Assembly: GCF_004403515.1 (NCBI RefSeq)
Contig: NZ_SOHH01000056.1
Span: 65,653-129,652 of the forward strand
Source: Cryobacterium fucosi
GTDB lineage: Bacteria; Actinomycetota; Actinomycetes; Actinomycetales; Microbacteriaceae
Direction of reading: 5' to 3'
DNA: 64,000 nucleotides
Shown: piece by piece, positions 52,785 to 61,347 of the stretch
Layout of the letters: every line of letters begins with the position of its first letter
Numbering within the stretch: the stretch's first letter is position 1
The notes under the pieces: model-generated
Told to the model about the DNA's origin: nothing
Database searches by the model: none
What the model saw: only the letters and a program-made list of their open reading frames with translations
Translations under genes and position numbers: made by a program

Positions 52785-53936
52785 TCAGCGGCCGTCAGAG
52801 TTGACGTGTGCTGAAAGCCACTCGGTGACCGTCGATCGCCAGCGTTCGGGGTCGGAGTTCCATGACAGCGTGTGTCCAGCTGTGAAGACTTCGAGGTCAA
52901 CGAGGTCGGGGCGCAGGTCGTGAAGCACTTGCGATACCCGAATCGGAGCGGAGTCGTCTCGGGTCCCATGGATGATCAATGTGGGCACAGTGAGTTCTGC
53001 TGCGCGTTCGACCCAATCAAGATCCCGAAGCGGGATGGTCGTTGGCAGGCCCACCATGTGAGACAGCGGGCGGAGCGCGAGCCACGGGATAGCAAGGATT
53101 CCTGTTGCCGCGGGCAGCCCGCTACGAACGCAATTGGCTTTGATCACTGCGACCCAGTCGAGCACCGGAGACTCCAACACGACCCCCGCGACTATGCCGT
53201 GGTAGCGCGCACGGTCGACGAGTTGAAGCGCAATCGTGGCGCCCATCGACCACCCGAAAAGAACGATCCGTTGTGCTCCGTTTTGCATCGCGTAGTGCAC
53301 CGCAGCTTCGGCATCCTCGACTTCCGTGACCCCAAGCGACGACCGGCCAGATCCCGCCGTCGGCCCTCCTCCATCGTTCCGATAACTGATGACGAGCGAT
53401 GTGTAGCCCAGATCCGCAGCGATCTGCACACCACGCAGTGTTCCCGCTCGGGGACTCCCCAAGCCATGAATGTGGATCGCCCAAGTCGATCGGTCGCCCT
53501 TCCCCTCCACGAGCCAAGCTGGAGCGCCTCCCCCGACGGTGTCGATCGCGACATCTCGCGCGGAAAGGCCAGCGTGAGTTGGGTTCGCGAAGTAGATCCC
53601 GCTCCATGAGGCGCGATCGCCAGCCGATGGGGAAAAGCCGGGAGAAGAGCTTGTCATGGCCCGTGCGATCCGGGCCGGTCCTCGATCGAAGACTTCGGCA
53701 GAGAGCTGAGCCCAGCCGCCGTTCTCGAACCACAGGTTGTAGATACCATCCGTGATCGTCTGGGCCGTGCGATCCAGGACGATCAAGCGGCGATCGGCGT
53801 CGCGCTCCACGTCACGGACGACAAGGTCGAATTGCCTCGGGCCTGCCGATGCCGTCAACCGTCGAGCAATGACCCAACCGAGTCCCAACCCGGATGCAGT
53901 GAGGAATGCCGCTCCCACGGCCAGCGCGCGTTTCAT
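52785..53936 (-). CDS. Alpha/beta hydrolase, membrane-tethered
   Basis: This 383-residue protein has an N-terminal hydrophobic segment (MKRALAVGAAFLTASGLGLG) and then an alpha/beta hydrolase domain: WAIHIHGLGSPRAGTLRGVQ, VLFGWSMGATIALQLVDRA with the nucleophile Ser, LIIHGTRDDSAPI with the acidic residue and FTAGHTLSWNSDPERW with the catalytic His. It overlaps the membrane-protein gene by four bases and closes the Xre-peptidase module. The substrate is unknown; the anchored position suggests action at the outer face of the membrane. Confidence 0.85.
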   Translation of the reverse strand: MKRALAVGAAFLTASGLGLGWVIARRLTASAGPRQFDLVVRDVERDADRRLIVLDRTAQTITDGIYNLWFENGGWAQLSAEVFDRGPARIARAMTSSSPGFSPSAGDRASWSGIYFANPTHAGLSARDVAIDTVGGGAPAWLVEGKGDRSTWAIHIHGLGSPRAGTLRGVQIAADLGYTSLVISYRNDGGGPTAGSGRSSLGVTEVEDAEAAVHYAMQNGAQRIVLFGWSMGATIALQLVDRARYHGIVAGVVLESPVLDWVAVIKANCVRSGLPAATGILAIPWLALRPLSHMVGLPTTIPLRDLDWVERAAELTVPTLIIHGTRDDSAPIRVSQVLHDLRPDLVDLEVFTAGHTLSWNSDPERWRSTVTEWLSAHVNSDGR

Positions 53937-54955
53937 GCGTGCCCTCGTTCGGATCCTCGGCGAGTCGAAGAAGCGGCCGCTGCCTGCGCCCCACGTTTGT
54001 TGAGCCCCAGGAGGTGATCCTCAGCTCGCCCCAGCAGGGCTCGATCGTGACTGGTTACCTCAAACGAGACGCGCGGATCGATCATGGCATCTCGGATTTC
54101 GACGATCTCTCGATGCAGGCGCGTCTCCTGGTCTTCGATGCTGGCGACCGAGGCATCCGTCTGGCTCAATCCGAGCCGAACGAGCGTCGCCCGACGCCAC
54201 ATCGGCTCCAGCTGCGTCACCAGACCACGAGTTCTCACACCCCGCGCACGGTCGCGCCCATAGCGGACGGCTGGCTGCCCGGCCAAACCGGCACACAGGA
54301 AGATGAACGTCAGCAAGTAGAGAGGTCCGTATGCCACGGCGACGGCATCCATCAGATCGAGGTTGCCAATGACATGTGCGACATCCATGATCAAGACGAC
54401 CACGCACAGTGCGACTCCGAGAGTCGATCCGACAAGCAGCAAGCCTGCGGGAATGCGCTGAGCCCCATTGCTGTGGCGATACTGCCCTCCCGCGAGAATC
54501 ATCATCGCTGCGACCACGATTCCGCAGTAGGTGAAGTCAATTATCGAGTAGGCGGCCGCAGCTGGCTGCGCTCCGAGGTCGCTCATGAAGGTCGTTGTCG
54601 TCGCCCCTCGATCAATGAGCAGGAAAGTGATCGTGATCCCGAGGAGTGCGAGGAGGAGCACCGGAAGCCCCAGAGCGATACGCACCAGTCCGGGGCGATA
54701 CTCTCCGGCCTTCATGACCCCTCGTCCGAGAAAGAAGAGTCCGATCATCAACGCGCCGTCCGCGAGAAGTGTTGCGATGTTTGTCGCCCCAAGGACTGCA
54801 TCGACGGCGGTGTAGATCTCGTCCACGTTGAGGGTCATCGCGACGGAAATGGTGAGCGCGGCGTACGTGATGCTGCGCTCCGTGCGCCTGCGCCGCAGGA
54901 TGAGAAGGCTCGCCACGAGTACCCACATGAGTACCGCGGCGGGCGTCTGGATCAT
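53933..54955 (-). CDS. MAB_1171c-like (DUF6545) membrane protein
   Basis: This is a 340-residue protein starting MIQTPAAVLMWVLVASLLIL. Six or seven hydrophobic segments fill the first 230 residues (for example TLLADGALMIGLFFLGRGVM, IALGLPVLLLALLGITITFL and AYGPLYLLTFIFLCAGL). The cytosolic C-terminal part reads VTQLEPMWRRATLVRLGLSQ and RLHREIVEIRDAMIDPRVSF. This domain pair is typical of MAB_1171c proteins in actinobacteria, usually next to an ImmA/IrrE-like peptidase and an Xre regulator as here. The ATG at 54955 overlaps the peptidase stop (ATGA). The function is unknown. Confidence 0.8.
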   Translation of the reverse strand: MIQTPAAVLMWVLVASLLILRRRRTERSITYAALTISVAMTLNVDEIYTAVDAVLGATNIATLLADGALMIGLFFLGRGVMKAGEYRPGLVRIALGLPVLLLALLGITITFLLIDRGATTTTFMSDLGAQPAAAAYSIIDFTYCGIVVAAMMILAGGQYRHSNGAQRIPAGLLLVGSTLGVALCVVVLIMDVAHVIGNLDLMDAVAVAYGPLYLLTFIFLCAGLAGQPAVRYGRDRARGVRTRGLVTQLEPMWRRATLVRLGLSQTDASVASIEDQETRLHREIVEIRDAMIDPRVSFEVTSHDRALLGRAEDHLLGLNKRGAQAAAASSTRRGSERGHA

Positions 54956-55416
54956 CCGAAGATCTCCAAGTAGCGAGATTCCGCGAGAGCCGATCCGCGG
55001 ATCGAGGCGGCGAGTCGATCTGCCACGGACTCTGCAGCAATCTCGCGGTCGGAATCGAGATCCTGCCGCGCGAGTAAGCGTCCCCGCGTGTGCGCTGGGA
55101 TGTCGGGGAGCAAGACGTCCTCGACCGAGCACTCGTCGCCCTGGCCGTGGCCAAGGAGCATATGGGCAAACTCATGGAGGACGAACTGCTGACGATGCAG
55201 AACCGAGTCGCTGTGAGCGTGGAGGACGAGATCCTCAGACTCCGTGATCAGCCACACCGCACAGATGCCGTCGTGGTCGCCGAGATCCGCGAGTTCGACG
55301 ACGCGGAGCGTGCGCTGCCGACGATCCTGCACCGCTCGAACCAAGTCATCGAACGTAAAAACGTTACCCAGCGCGAGGCTCGCGACGGCCGTCGACACGG
55401 TCTGTTCGATATTCAC
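54952..55416 (-). CDS. ImmA/IrrE-type zinc metallopeptidase
   Basis: This protein of about 154 residues has the zinc motif LHEFAHMLLGHGQGDECSV (HExxH). GTG at 55416 (NIEQTVSTAVAS) after GGAGGAGGG is the likely start; ATG at 55443 gives nine more residues. ImmA/IrrE peptidases cleave partner Xre repressors to induce mobile-element transfer or stress genes. The Xre gene lies directly upstream on the same strand, so it is the obvious target. The C-terminal extension with EIAAESVADRLAASI is common in the actinobacterial form that accompanies MAB_1171c proteins. Confidence 0.83.
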   Translation of the reverse strand: MNIEQTVSTAVASLALGNVFTFDDLVRAVQDRRQRTLRVVELADLGDHDGICAVWLITESEDLVLHAHSDSVLHRQQFVLHEFAHMLLGHGQGDECSVEDVLLPDIPAHTRGRLLARQDLDSDREIAAESVADRLAASIRGSALAESRYLEIFG

Positions 55417-55483
55417 GGTGTGGTCGCCCTCCTCCGGGAGCATGTGTCGATGCCCGCTCCATGTAGAGCGGCACCGTTACTGC

Positions 55484-55906
55484 TCAGCTGTGTGTCATTT
55501 CCTCATCCAGGAACCTGCTGATCGCTTGGAGAGCCTTCGGGGAAATATCCCCCAGCGTGCGGGCCGCGTACGACTTCACTTTGGCCGCTCGCATCGAACG
55601 CACGAGATCCAGCTGCGCACTCACTTTGGCGGGAATAGCCACGCCGTCCTCCCCCGCGAGGAAGGCCGCATCCACGTCGAAGAATGCTGCCAACCCTTTG
55701 AAAACCGCGGGGTCTTGCACGTACCTGTGGCCGTTCACCATGTAGGTCCACCGCGACCTCGACAAACTAGTTCCACGCTGATCGAGGTAGGCCGCGATCT
55801 GCGAGTAGGTCGGTTCGGAGCCGGACTCGGCGATCGCGACGTCCAGCAGGAGCCGCAGTCGCTTCGCGAGATCCAGCGCCGCTGCTTTGTTCTCGTCTTC
55901 GGTCAT
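55484..55906 (-). CDS. Xre-family transcriptional regulator
   Basis: This 140-residue protein starts MTEDENKAAALDLAKRLRLL; the frame opens at 55987 but that part lies within the operator region. The helix-turn-helix is YSQIAAYLDQRGTSLSRSRW followed by TYMVNGHRY. DPAVFKGLAAFFDVDAAFLA is the usual following region of SinR-like actinobacterial regulators linked to ESX or spore-type genes. The C-terminal MRAAKVKSYAARTLGDISPK is helical. It sits beside a palindrome array and likely represses its own operon, relieved by cleavage by the adjacent peptidase. Confidence 0.85.
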   Translation of the reverse strand: MTEDENKAAALDLAKRLRLLLDVAIAESGSEPTYSQIAAYLDQRGTSLSRSRWTYMVNGHRYVQDPAVFKGLAAFFDVDAAFLAGEDGVAIPAKVSAQLDLVRSMRAAKVKSYAARTLGDISPKALQAISRFLDEEMTHS

Positions 55907-55973
55907 CTTCGTGTGATCACCCTTCCCTTCGGGTGAGGTAAGGCACCGTCGTTGGGTTGCCCCCAACGGGGTG

Positions 55974-56075
55974 TTGAGAATGCTCAATATAGCCGTTGGG
56001 CATGCTCAAATCAAGGGTTGCGCATGCTCAACGATGGTGTTAGAACGGAACTCTCAAGCATTTGAGCATGCTCAA
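55974..56075. promoter_or_regulatory. Array of four 14-bp palindromic operator sites, 22-bp phased
   Basis: The sites are 55974-55987 (TTGAGAATGCTCAA), 55996-56009 (TTGGGCATGCTCAA), 56018-56031 (TTGCGCATGCTCAA) and 56062-56075 (TTGAGCATGCTCAA). Start-to-start distances are 22, 22 and 44 bp, multiples of about two helical turns. The consensus is TTGnGnATGCTCAA. All lie between the Xre gene and the divergent ArdC operon. A separate 7-bp inverted repeat is at 55950-55968. Confidence 0.88.
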
Positions 56076-56331
56076 CGGAAACCTTCGAAGAGGGCAGCTC
56101 TGTCAAAAGGCGCCGCTGTCGCTGCGCTTCCAGCCAGGAAGGTGAACGGTATCCAACCCGAACTTGACCTCCGACTGCGTGGTCCATGTCATGCGCGCTG
56201 ACGGCCGGGTTCTGCTTGTTGAGATGGCCTCGTCCTGTCGTCCTGCTCGATCTGTTGGGCCTCCCCGCTCACCTCTACGGTGTATCGCCATGCACACCCG
56301 TGCCGTGGCACGCCGGGGAGGAGGGCCAACA

Positions 56332-57405
56332 ATGGCATCAACGGAGGACGGCCGAGCCTCGCAGGATGCGAAGCTCGACGCGCTGCACGAGAAATTGACG
56401 GACGCGGTCGAACAACTGGTGTCTGGTGAGGACTGGGCGCGGGCCTTGGCGTTCGCGGCCCGGTTTCGAGCGCGATCCTTCAACAACACGTTGCTGATCT
56501 GGATCCAACACGCCGCGGCTTTCGACGCCAAACTGGTGCCCTCGCCTATGCCGTCGTACGTCGCCGGGTACAAGCAGTGGCAGCAGCTGGGCCGTCAGGT
56601 GCAGAAGGGGCAGCCGGGGTACCAGATCCTCGCGCCGGTGACCGGCCGGTTCGCATCTGCGAACCCGTCTGATCCGGCGTCGTGGCGGCGACTGAACCGG
56701 TCCGAGAAGCCGAAGCCGGGCGAGGTTGCTCGGTCGAAGATGATCGGCGTGCGGCCCGCATACGTGTGGGATGCTTCCCAGACTGCGGGCGATCCGCTCC
56801 CCTCCCCTCCGGCGCCAACACTGCTCGAAGGTGAAGCTCCGGCCGGGCTCTGGGAAGGACTCGCCGCCCAGGTGTATGCCTCGGGGTTCGACCTGGTTCG
56901 TGTTCCAGACGAGGCATCCATCCATGGGGCGAACGGTATGACCGACTACGGCGCGAAGACAGTGTCGGTGAGGGAGAACATGGATCCCGCGGCCCAGGCA
57001 AAGACCCTCGCTCACGAACTTGGCCACGTGCTCATGCACGGACCTGATCAGCCCGAGGCCCGCCAGCATCGCGGGATCGGTGAAGTCGAAGCTGAGTCAG
57101 TGGCCCTGATGATTGGCGCCGCGCACGGGATGGATACCGCGGGCTACACGATCCCCTACGTTGCGACGTGGGCAGCGCAGGTCGACGGGAAAGAACCCGT
57201 CGAGGTCGTCAAAGCCACCGGCGAGCGCGTGCGAGCAGCGGCATTGCGAATACTCGAACAGCTCGACACCACTCAGATTGGCAACGGCACTCCCCTGGGC
57301 CTCGACCTTGACCCGGCGCAACGGGTGGCGCCAGAACGCCGAGCTGTGGCTATGTATGAAGTCGCCCATCCTGCATCGACCCTCGCTGCAACGAGGAGTC
57401 TCTGA
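56332..57405 (+). CDS. ArdC-like antirestriction / zinc peptidase protein
   Basis: This is a 357-residue protein. The N-terminal ssDNA-binding-like domain is ARFRARSFNNTLLIWIQHAA, YVAGYKQWQQLGRQVQKGQP and GYQILAP. The C-terminal metallopeptidase domain has AKTLAHELGHVLMHGPDQPE with HExGH and a third ligand region GIGEVEAESVALMIGAAHG. ArdC proteins are found on conjugative elements and protect incoming DNA against host restriction. The ATG at 56332 follows GGAGGAGG. It is the first gene of the plus-strand transfer operon. Confidence 0.85.
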   Translation: MASTEDGRASQDAKLDALHEKLTDAVEQLVSGEDWARALAFAARFRARSFNNTLLIWIQHAAAFDAKLVPSPMPSYVAGYKQWQQLGRQVQKGQPGYQILAPVTGRFASANPSDPASWRRLNRSEKPKPGEVARSKMIGVRPAYVWDASQTAGDPLPSPPAPTLLEGEAPAGLWEGLAAQVYASGFDLVRVPDEASIHGANGMTDYGAKTVSVRENMDPAAQAKTLAHELGHVLMHGPDQPEARQHRGIGEVEAESVALMIGAAHGMDTAGYTIPYVATWAAQVDGKEPVEVVKATGERVRAAALRILEQLDTTQIGNGTPLGLDLDPAQRVAPERRAVAMYEVAHPASTLAATRSL

Positions 57406-58334
57406 TGCCTGCCGAGCACGGTGCATTTGTTGATACGGCACTACGGGCGGACGCTCGATGGGCGCCCCGCGCGGCGGCCATGGCATACGCGGCAGCAGGC
57501 ATTCCGGTCTTTCCCGTCGCGTCGGATGGGAAAAGGCCACTCACCAAGCACGGCTTCCGCGATGCCAGCACACGCCTTCGGCAGGTCGAAGAATGGTGGT
57601 CTCTGATGCCCAGCTCAAACGTCGGAGTCCCGACTGGCGTCGCCTCCGGTGTCGTCGTCGTTGATATCGACGTGCACGGCCCCGTGACCGGATATCCCGC
57701 GTTCGAACGAGCACAACGTGCAGGGCTCGTCGACGGGTGGGAGGTCCTCGTGCGATCGCCTTCGGGCGGAATGCACGCGTACTTCCCGGCCGATTCCGCC
57801 GGGGGTCATCGGTCGTGGCAGGCTGCGCGCGCGGGGATCGATTTCCGGGGTGACGGCGGGTACATCATCGTGCCTCCGTCACGTCGCTCCATCCACGGGA
57901 ACCCTGCGGCCTACATCGTCGAGAAGGTGAACCCTGGAGCAACTGCGTTGTTGGATTCGGAACGCCTGAGGGACTTTCTTGATCCCAGACCCGTCATGCC
58001 GTCCGGCGCCTTCACCAGTGCCGCGGATCGGACGGTGGATGTCGGTCGACTCGCGGGCTGGGTCGCCCGACGCCCAAAGGGCGAACGGAACCACGGGTTG
58101 TTCTGGGCCGCCTGCAAGATGGCCGAACACGACATCGCAGGCACCGATGCGCTTGATGCGCTGACTGGTGCAGGTATTCACGCGGGGCTCTCGGAACGCG
58201 AGATCCTGACGACGGTGCGCTCTGCATATCGAACGGTTCATGGTGCTTCGATGAGCGCATCGGCCGAGAGCCCGACTACAGCGCCGTTCGATCGTCCCCC
58301 GCCCGCCGCCTCACAATCTCGGGTGCTGCGATGA
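57405..58334 (+). CDS. Bifunctional primase/polymerase (AEP, Prim-Pol)
   Basis: This is a 309-residue protein. The Prim-Pol domain has AYAAAGIPVFPVASDGKRPL, VPTGVASGVVVVDIDVHGPV with the catalytic Asp-x-Asp, RSPSGGMHAYFPAD with the His, and GIDFRGDGGYIIVPPSRRSI. A short C-terminal domain is RPKGERNHGLFWAACKMAEH plus ILTTVRSAYRTVHG, typical of actinobacterial element primases. It overlaps the ArdC stop (TGATG). It could prime replication of the excised or transferred circle. Confidence 0.87.
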   Translation: MPAEHGAFVDTALRADARWAPRAAAMAYAAAGIPVFPVASDGKRPLTKHGFRDASTRLRQVEEWWSLMPSSNVGVPTGVASGVVVVDIDVHGPVTGYPAFERAQRAGLVDGWEVLVRSPSGGMHAYFPADSAGGHRSWQAARAGIDFRGDGGYIIVPPSRRSIHGNPAAYIVEKVNPGATALLDSERLRDFLDPRPVMPSGAFTSAADRTVDVGRLAGWVARRPKGERNHGLFWAACKMAEHDIAGTDALDALTGAGIHAGLSEREILTTVRSAYRTVHGASMSASAESPTTAPFDRPPPAASQSRVLR

Positions 58335-58960
58335 GCGGCATAGATGGGCGGCGGTGGGCCGTCGTCACTGCGGTTGCGGGGACCGTATTCATCGCGGCAG
58401 GTGCCTTCTGGCTATCGTTCACTTCACTTGCCGACCTCGCTCGCCGTTCCGGTATCGGGTCCGGGCAAGCTTGGGCTTGGCCGCTGATTGTCGACGGGAT
58501 TATCGTCGTCGCAACGGTCGCCGTGGTCGCTCTCGCGGGGAGCCGCGCAGCCTGGTACCCCTGGGCGCTGCTCATTGGCGGAGCGGTCGTCTCGGTCGCT
58601 GCCAACGCCATTCATGCTGTGGTTGCCGCCGATGCCGACGTACCTAGCGTCTTGGCTGCGGCGGTTGCGGCGGTGCCGCCGGTCGTACTGCTGGCTATCA
58701 CCCATCTCACCGTCATCCTCACCCGGTCCGACCTCGCCTCCGAGACTCTGGCAACCGTCGTCGCGAACGGCGACCTCGACCTGGTGGAAGGCGTCGAATC
58801 CGACCCGGGCCGTCGGACACACGCGGCCAAGCTTCGTGATGAAGGTTGGTCGAACAAGAAAATTGCCCGCGAGCTGAGCGTGCACCCTTCGACGGTGGGC
58901 CGCTGGTTCGCAGCCGAGCACCTCAATAACGACACAACGAAAGTGGAGGACCACGCATGA
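58331..58960 (+). CDS. DUF2637 membrane protein with C-terminal HTH
   Basis: This is a 209-residue protein. Four hydrophobic segments (for example WAVVTAVAGTVFIAAGAFWL, IVDGIIVVATVAVVALAGS and VLAAAVAAVPPVVLLAITHL) form the DUF2637 domain (SpdB-like transfer proteins), followed by AKLRDEGWSNKKIARELSVH and PSTVGRWFA, a helix-turn-helix. It overlaps both neighbours by four bases. DUF2637 proteins occur in actinobacterial conjugative elements next to primase and TraB/relaxase genes and may support plasmid spread. Confidence 0.85.
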   Translation: MSGIDGRRWAVVTAVAGTVFIAAGAFWLSFTSLADLARRSGIGSGQAWAWPLIVDGIIVVATVAVVALAGSRAAWYPWALLIGGAVVSVAANAIHAVVAADADVPSVLAAAVAAVPPVVLLAITHLTVILTRSDLASETLATVVANGDLDLVEGVESDPGRRTHAAKLRDEGWSNKKIARELSVHPSTVGRWFAAEHLNNDTTKVEDHA

Positions 58961-59367
58961 AGGCTGAGGAGGGTGACGCTCGACGCTCCGATGCGCTGAG
59001 CGGTGACATCACCGGGGCAACTGGCACACCGGATGCGATCGAAGCGTCGGTTACCGACAGGTCGCGGCTCCACCGGGTAGTTGATCCGGCTGCCCGATAC
59101 GGGCGCGGGGTGGAGTGGGTGCGCCCCACCGACCTGCTCGTCCGCAGCGGCTCCCGAGTCGCTGGGGCGGGAATCGACTTGCAGGCGGAGCTTGCCCGAC
59201 GTGTCCGGCAAGCTACTTCTTCGAGCACCCGTGCGATGTCGGTGCGTGCGAAGAGGCTGCCGCCCGTGTCGGCGTTCGGACGCCAGAGCGGACGGCAGAG
59301 CGGACGGCAGAGCGGACGGCAGAGCGGACGGCACAGTTTGGATCGGGGCGCGGTCGGGATGTCCTGA
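58957..59367 (+). CDS. Small protein with GRQS tandem repeats
   Basis: This 136-residue protein starts MKAEEGDARRSDALSGDITG, overlapping the DUF2637 gene (ATGA), and then has VEWVRPTDLLVRSGSRVAGA. A similar segment recurs at the N-terminus of MobF-linked proteins in actinobacterial elements, but I cannot name it. The C-terminus carries four GRQS/GRQ repeats encoded by a 12-bp tandem repeat, giving a basic, probably disordered tail. The function is unknown. Confidence 0.65.
   Translation: MKAEEGDARRSDALSGDITGATGTPDAIEASVTDRSRLHRVVDPAARYGRGVEWVRPTDLLVRSGSRVAGAGIDLQAELARRVRQATSSSTRAMSVRAKRLPPVSAFGRQSGRQSGRQSGRQSGRHSLDRGAVGMS
59284..59331 (+). repeat. 12-bp tandem repeat CAGAGCGGACGG, four copies
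   Basis: Four perfect copies lie inside the preceding small gene. The unit is a multiple of three, so copy-number changes keep the frame (GRQS repeats). Confidence 0.9.
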
Positions 59368-59470
59368 CCCGGTTTGGACCTGTCAGCCGATGATGCGCAG
59401 CCCACGATCGACCATCAGCTCCTCAGCCGGGGAGTGGGCGCGCACCTGCCTGCCAGGAGGTGCCACCATC

Positions 59471-60325
59471 ATGACAACCACGACGAGGCGACCGGAAGCC
59501 GCCGAAGACTTCATGACTAGCGAGGGCCTGCGCTCGATCCTCAATCGACTCCACGCCGCAGGCACGCGTGCGTGGGAGTACGATCGCGTTGCCGCTGACC
59601 TCGTCGCATACGCGGCCGACAAGTACGCAGCCCTCGCACGCAAACACGGTCTCGACCCGTGGGAGGCGGCGAGCGCCGCATTCGAGGTAATGCGTTCCGG
59701 GTCCACGCGAACCGCGAACGATCCGTGGGCGGTAATCACGCACGCGGTCCGGATCACCTGCATTGCCGAAGAGCGGGGCCAAGGGTTGCTCTGCTCCACG
59801 CATCAGGCGCGTCGTCCACACGTATCTGTTTTTCACGATCCCGAGCGCATCTCTGATCGCGAGACTCCCCTCTCGGACTATCACCCCGCATTCCAAGTCA
59901 CCGACGAGCCCGACATCGATGCAGAGAAAATGGACGCTGACGAGACACGCTCAGAGGTCTCGGCGCTCGCAGCAGTCGACGACTGCGTCGCGTTGTTCAC
60001 CGGCCTCGGGTGGCCGCCCGACACCGCACGTACCTCGATCGAGCACGTTTGCGCTGCGCTCGCGAAGGCCGGATCCCGAGCATCCGCTTATGAGTTGCTT
60101 CGGCGCGACAAGCATGCGCGAGCGTTCCTCGATCTACCTGCCGACTCGTGGTCGACGCTACTCAGGACCTTGCTCGGGAACCCGCACCCGGCGCTCCAAG
60201 CGACCGCGGCAGGCCGCGGCGTGCTGCTACGGCTGGTGATCGGCGAGTCAGTGCAGTCGATTCTGCGCGACGACGATCTGATCCTTTCCATCGTCGTGAC
60301 CGCCCCGAGTGGATGCGGTGCGTGA
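59471..60325 (+). CDS. Unknown protein of the transfer operon
   Basis: This 284-residue protein starts MTTTTRRPEAAEDFMTSEGL, with GGAGG upstream. Much of it is alpha-helical: ILNRLHAAGTRAWEYDRVAA, DPWEAASAAFEVMRSGSTRT, ITHAVRITCIAEERGQGLL. Proteins of this type recur between DUF2637 and ParB genes in actinobacterial integrative elements and I know no function. The frame also runs open upstream to 59081 but the preferred start has a good site. The stop overlaps the ParB-like start (TGATG). Confidence 0.7.
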   Translation: MTTTTRRPEAAEDFMTSEGLRSILNRLHAAGTRAWEYDRVAADLVAYAADKYAALARKHGLDPWEAASAAFEVMRSGSTRTANDPWAVITHAVRITCIAEERGQGLLCSTHQARRPHVSVFHDPERISDRETPLSDYHPAFQVTDEPDIDAEKMDADETRSEVSALAAVDDCVALFTGLGWPPDTARTSIEHVCAALAKAGSRASAYELLRRDKHARAFLDLPADSWSTLLRTLLGNPHPALQATAAGRGVLLRLVIGESVQSILRDDDLILSIVVTAPSGCGA

Positions 60326-61341
60326 TGGGCGGTGAGCAAGGACACATCGAACTCGATCGTGCGGTCTCCTCCATCCAGATCGGAATTCGCCATCGCACCG
60401 ACCTCGGGGATATCGATACGCTCGTCGCTTCCATCGAGCGCGACGGCCTCTTGCAACCAATCACCGTCACTCCCGACGGCGTGCTCGTGTGCGGGGCCCG
60501 CCGGTTAGCCGCGATCAAGAACCTCGGCTGGATAACCGTCAAGGTGTGGGTGCGATCCGGCATCTCGGGGCAGCTCGCGCATCTCCTTGCCGAGCAGGAC
60601 GACAACGTGCTCCACAAGCCGCTCACCCAATTGGAGAATGCCACGCTCTACCGCGAGATCAAGAAAGTCATGACCGAAGACGCCGCCAGACGACAGGAAG
60701 CGACGCGGTTCAGCAGCGAGCACCAGCCAGGCAATGACGGTCACACAAATTTTGCGGTGCCGTCGTCGCGGCTTGGCGAAGCACGTAAGCAAGCAGCGAC
60801 GATGATCCCCGGCGGCGCATCCCACACAACGCTGGAGAAGATCACCTGGCTCCAGGAGATTGCCGCCGACGCCATTCAGCCAGAGTCGGTGCGGGTGCAA
60901 GCTGCCATCGAGCTGGAGCTGATCAAGGCGGGCGGCCCGGTGCATCCGTCATACGAACGGATGCGTGATCTGAGCATGGCGACTGATGTGAACCGGGTGG
61001 ATGCCATTGCGCTGCTTTCCGAAGAAGCGCTCGCGCGGGCCAAGGGCATGCAAAAGCGTTCAGCGAAACAGCATCGGCCCGCCGTGCACACTGAGGAAGT
61101 GCCGCCGGAGCGATGGCGTCCCAGCGCGTTCTCTCGCACGTGGCGGGAGTTCGCCGGATGGTGGGATCATTTCGACCCGGCCGAACTTGCGAAGCAACTC
61201 AGTGATGCCGAGATCCAGGAGTTCTTCACCGTCGTCGACGATGCCATCCGTTTTAGCGATCTGATTCGGGCGGTCCTAGAAGAGTCGACTGCCACTGGCA
61301 GCGAATCGAGCGACCAGGGTCCGAGGCTGCGACTGATCTGA
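60325..61341 (+). CDS. ParB-like protein
   Basis: This 338-residue protein has an N-terminal ParB/Sulfiredoxin-like domain: IQIGIRHRTDLGDIDTLVAS, IERDGLLQPITVTPDGVLVC, GARRLAAIKNLGW. LAEQDDNVLHKPLTQLENAT follows as in ParB box II regions. The C-terminal part is less conserved. The ATG at 60325 overlaps the previous stop. ParB proteins on conjugative elements handle partition or DNA processing; no parA is in the window. The palindromic array at 55974-56075 is a possible binding target, an alternative to the Xre protein. Confidence 0.82.
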   Translation: MGGEQGHIELDRAVSSIQIGIRHRTDLGDIDTLVASIERDGLLQPITVTPDGVLVCGARRLAAIKNLGWITVKVWVRSGISGQLAHLLAEQDDNVLHKPLTQLENATLYREIKKVMTEDAARRQEATRFSSEHQPGNDGHTNFAVPSSRLGEARKQAATMIPGGASHTTLEKITWLQEIAADAIQPESVRVQAAIELELIKAGGPVHPSYERMRDLSMATDVNRVDAIALLSEEALARAKGMQKRSAKQHRPAVHTEEVPPERWRPSAFSRTWREFAGWWDHFDPAELAKQLSDAEIQEFFTVVDDAIRFSDLIRAVLEESTATGSESSDQGPRLRLI

Positions 61342-61347
61342 TGCGCG

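Noticed and set aside
55974-56075. The palindrome array as a canonical chromosomal parS
   Set aside because: The motif TTGAGCATGCTCAA does not match the conserved TGTTTCACGTGAAACA. It could still be a private site for the element's own ParB-like protein, so I kept only the operator call.
59081-59470. Upstream extension of the unknown transfer gene, with RADG repeats
   Set aside because: It is the shifted-frame reading of the GRQS-repeat gene, and a good ribosome-binding site lies before 59471.
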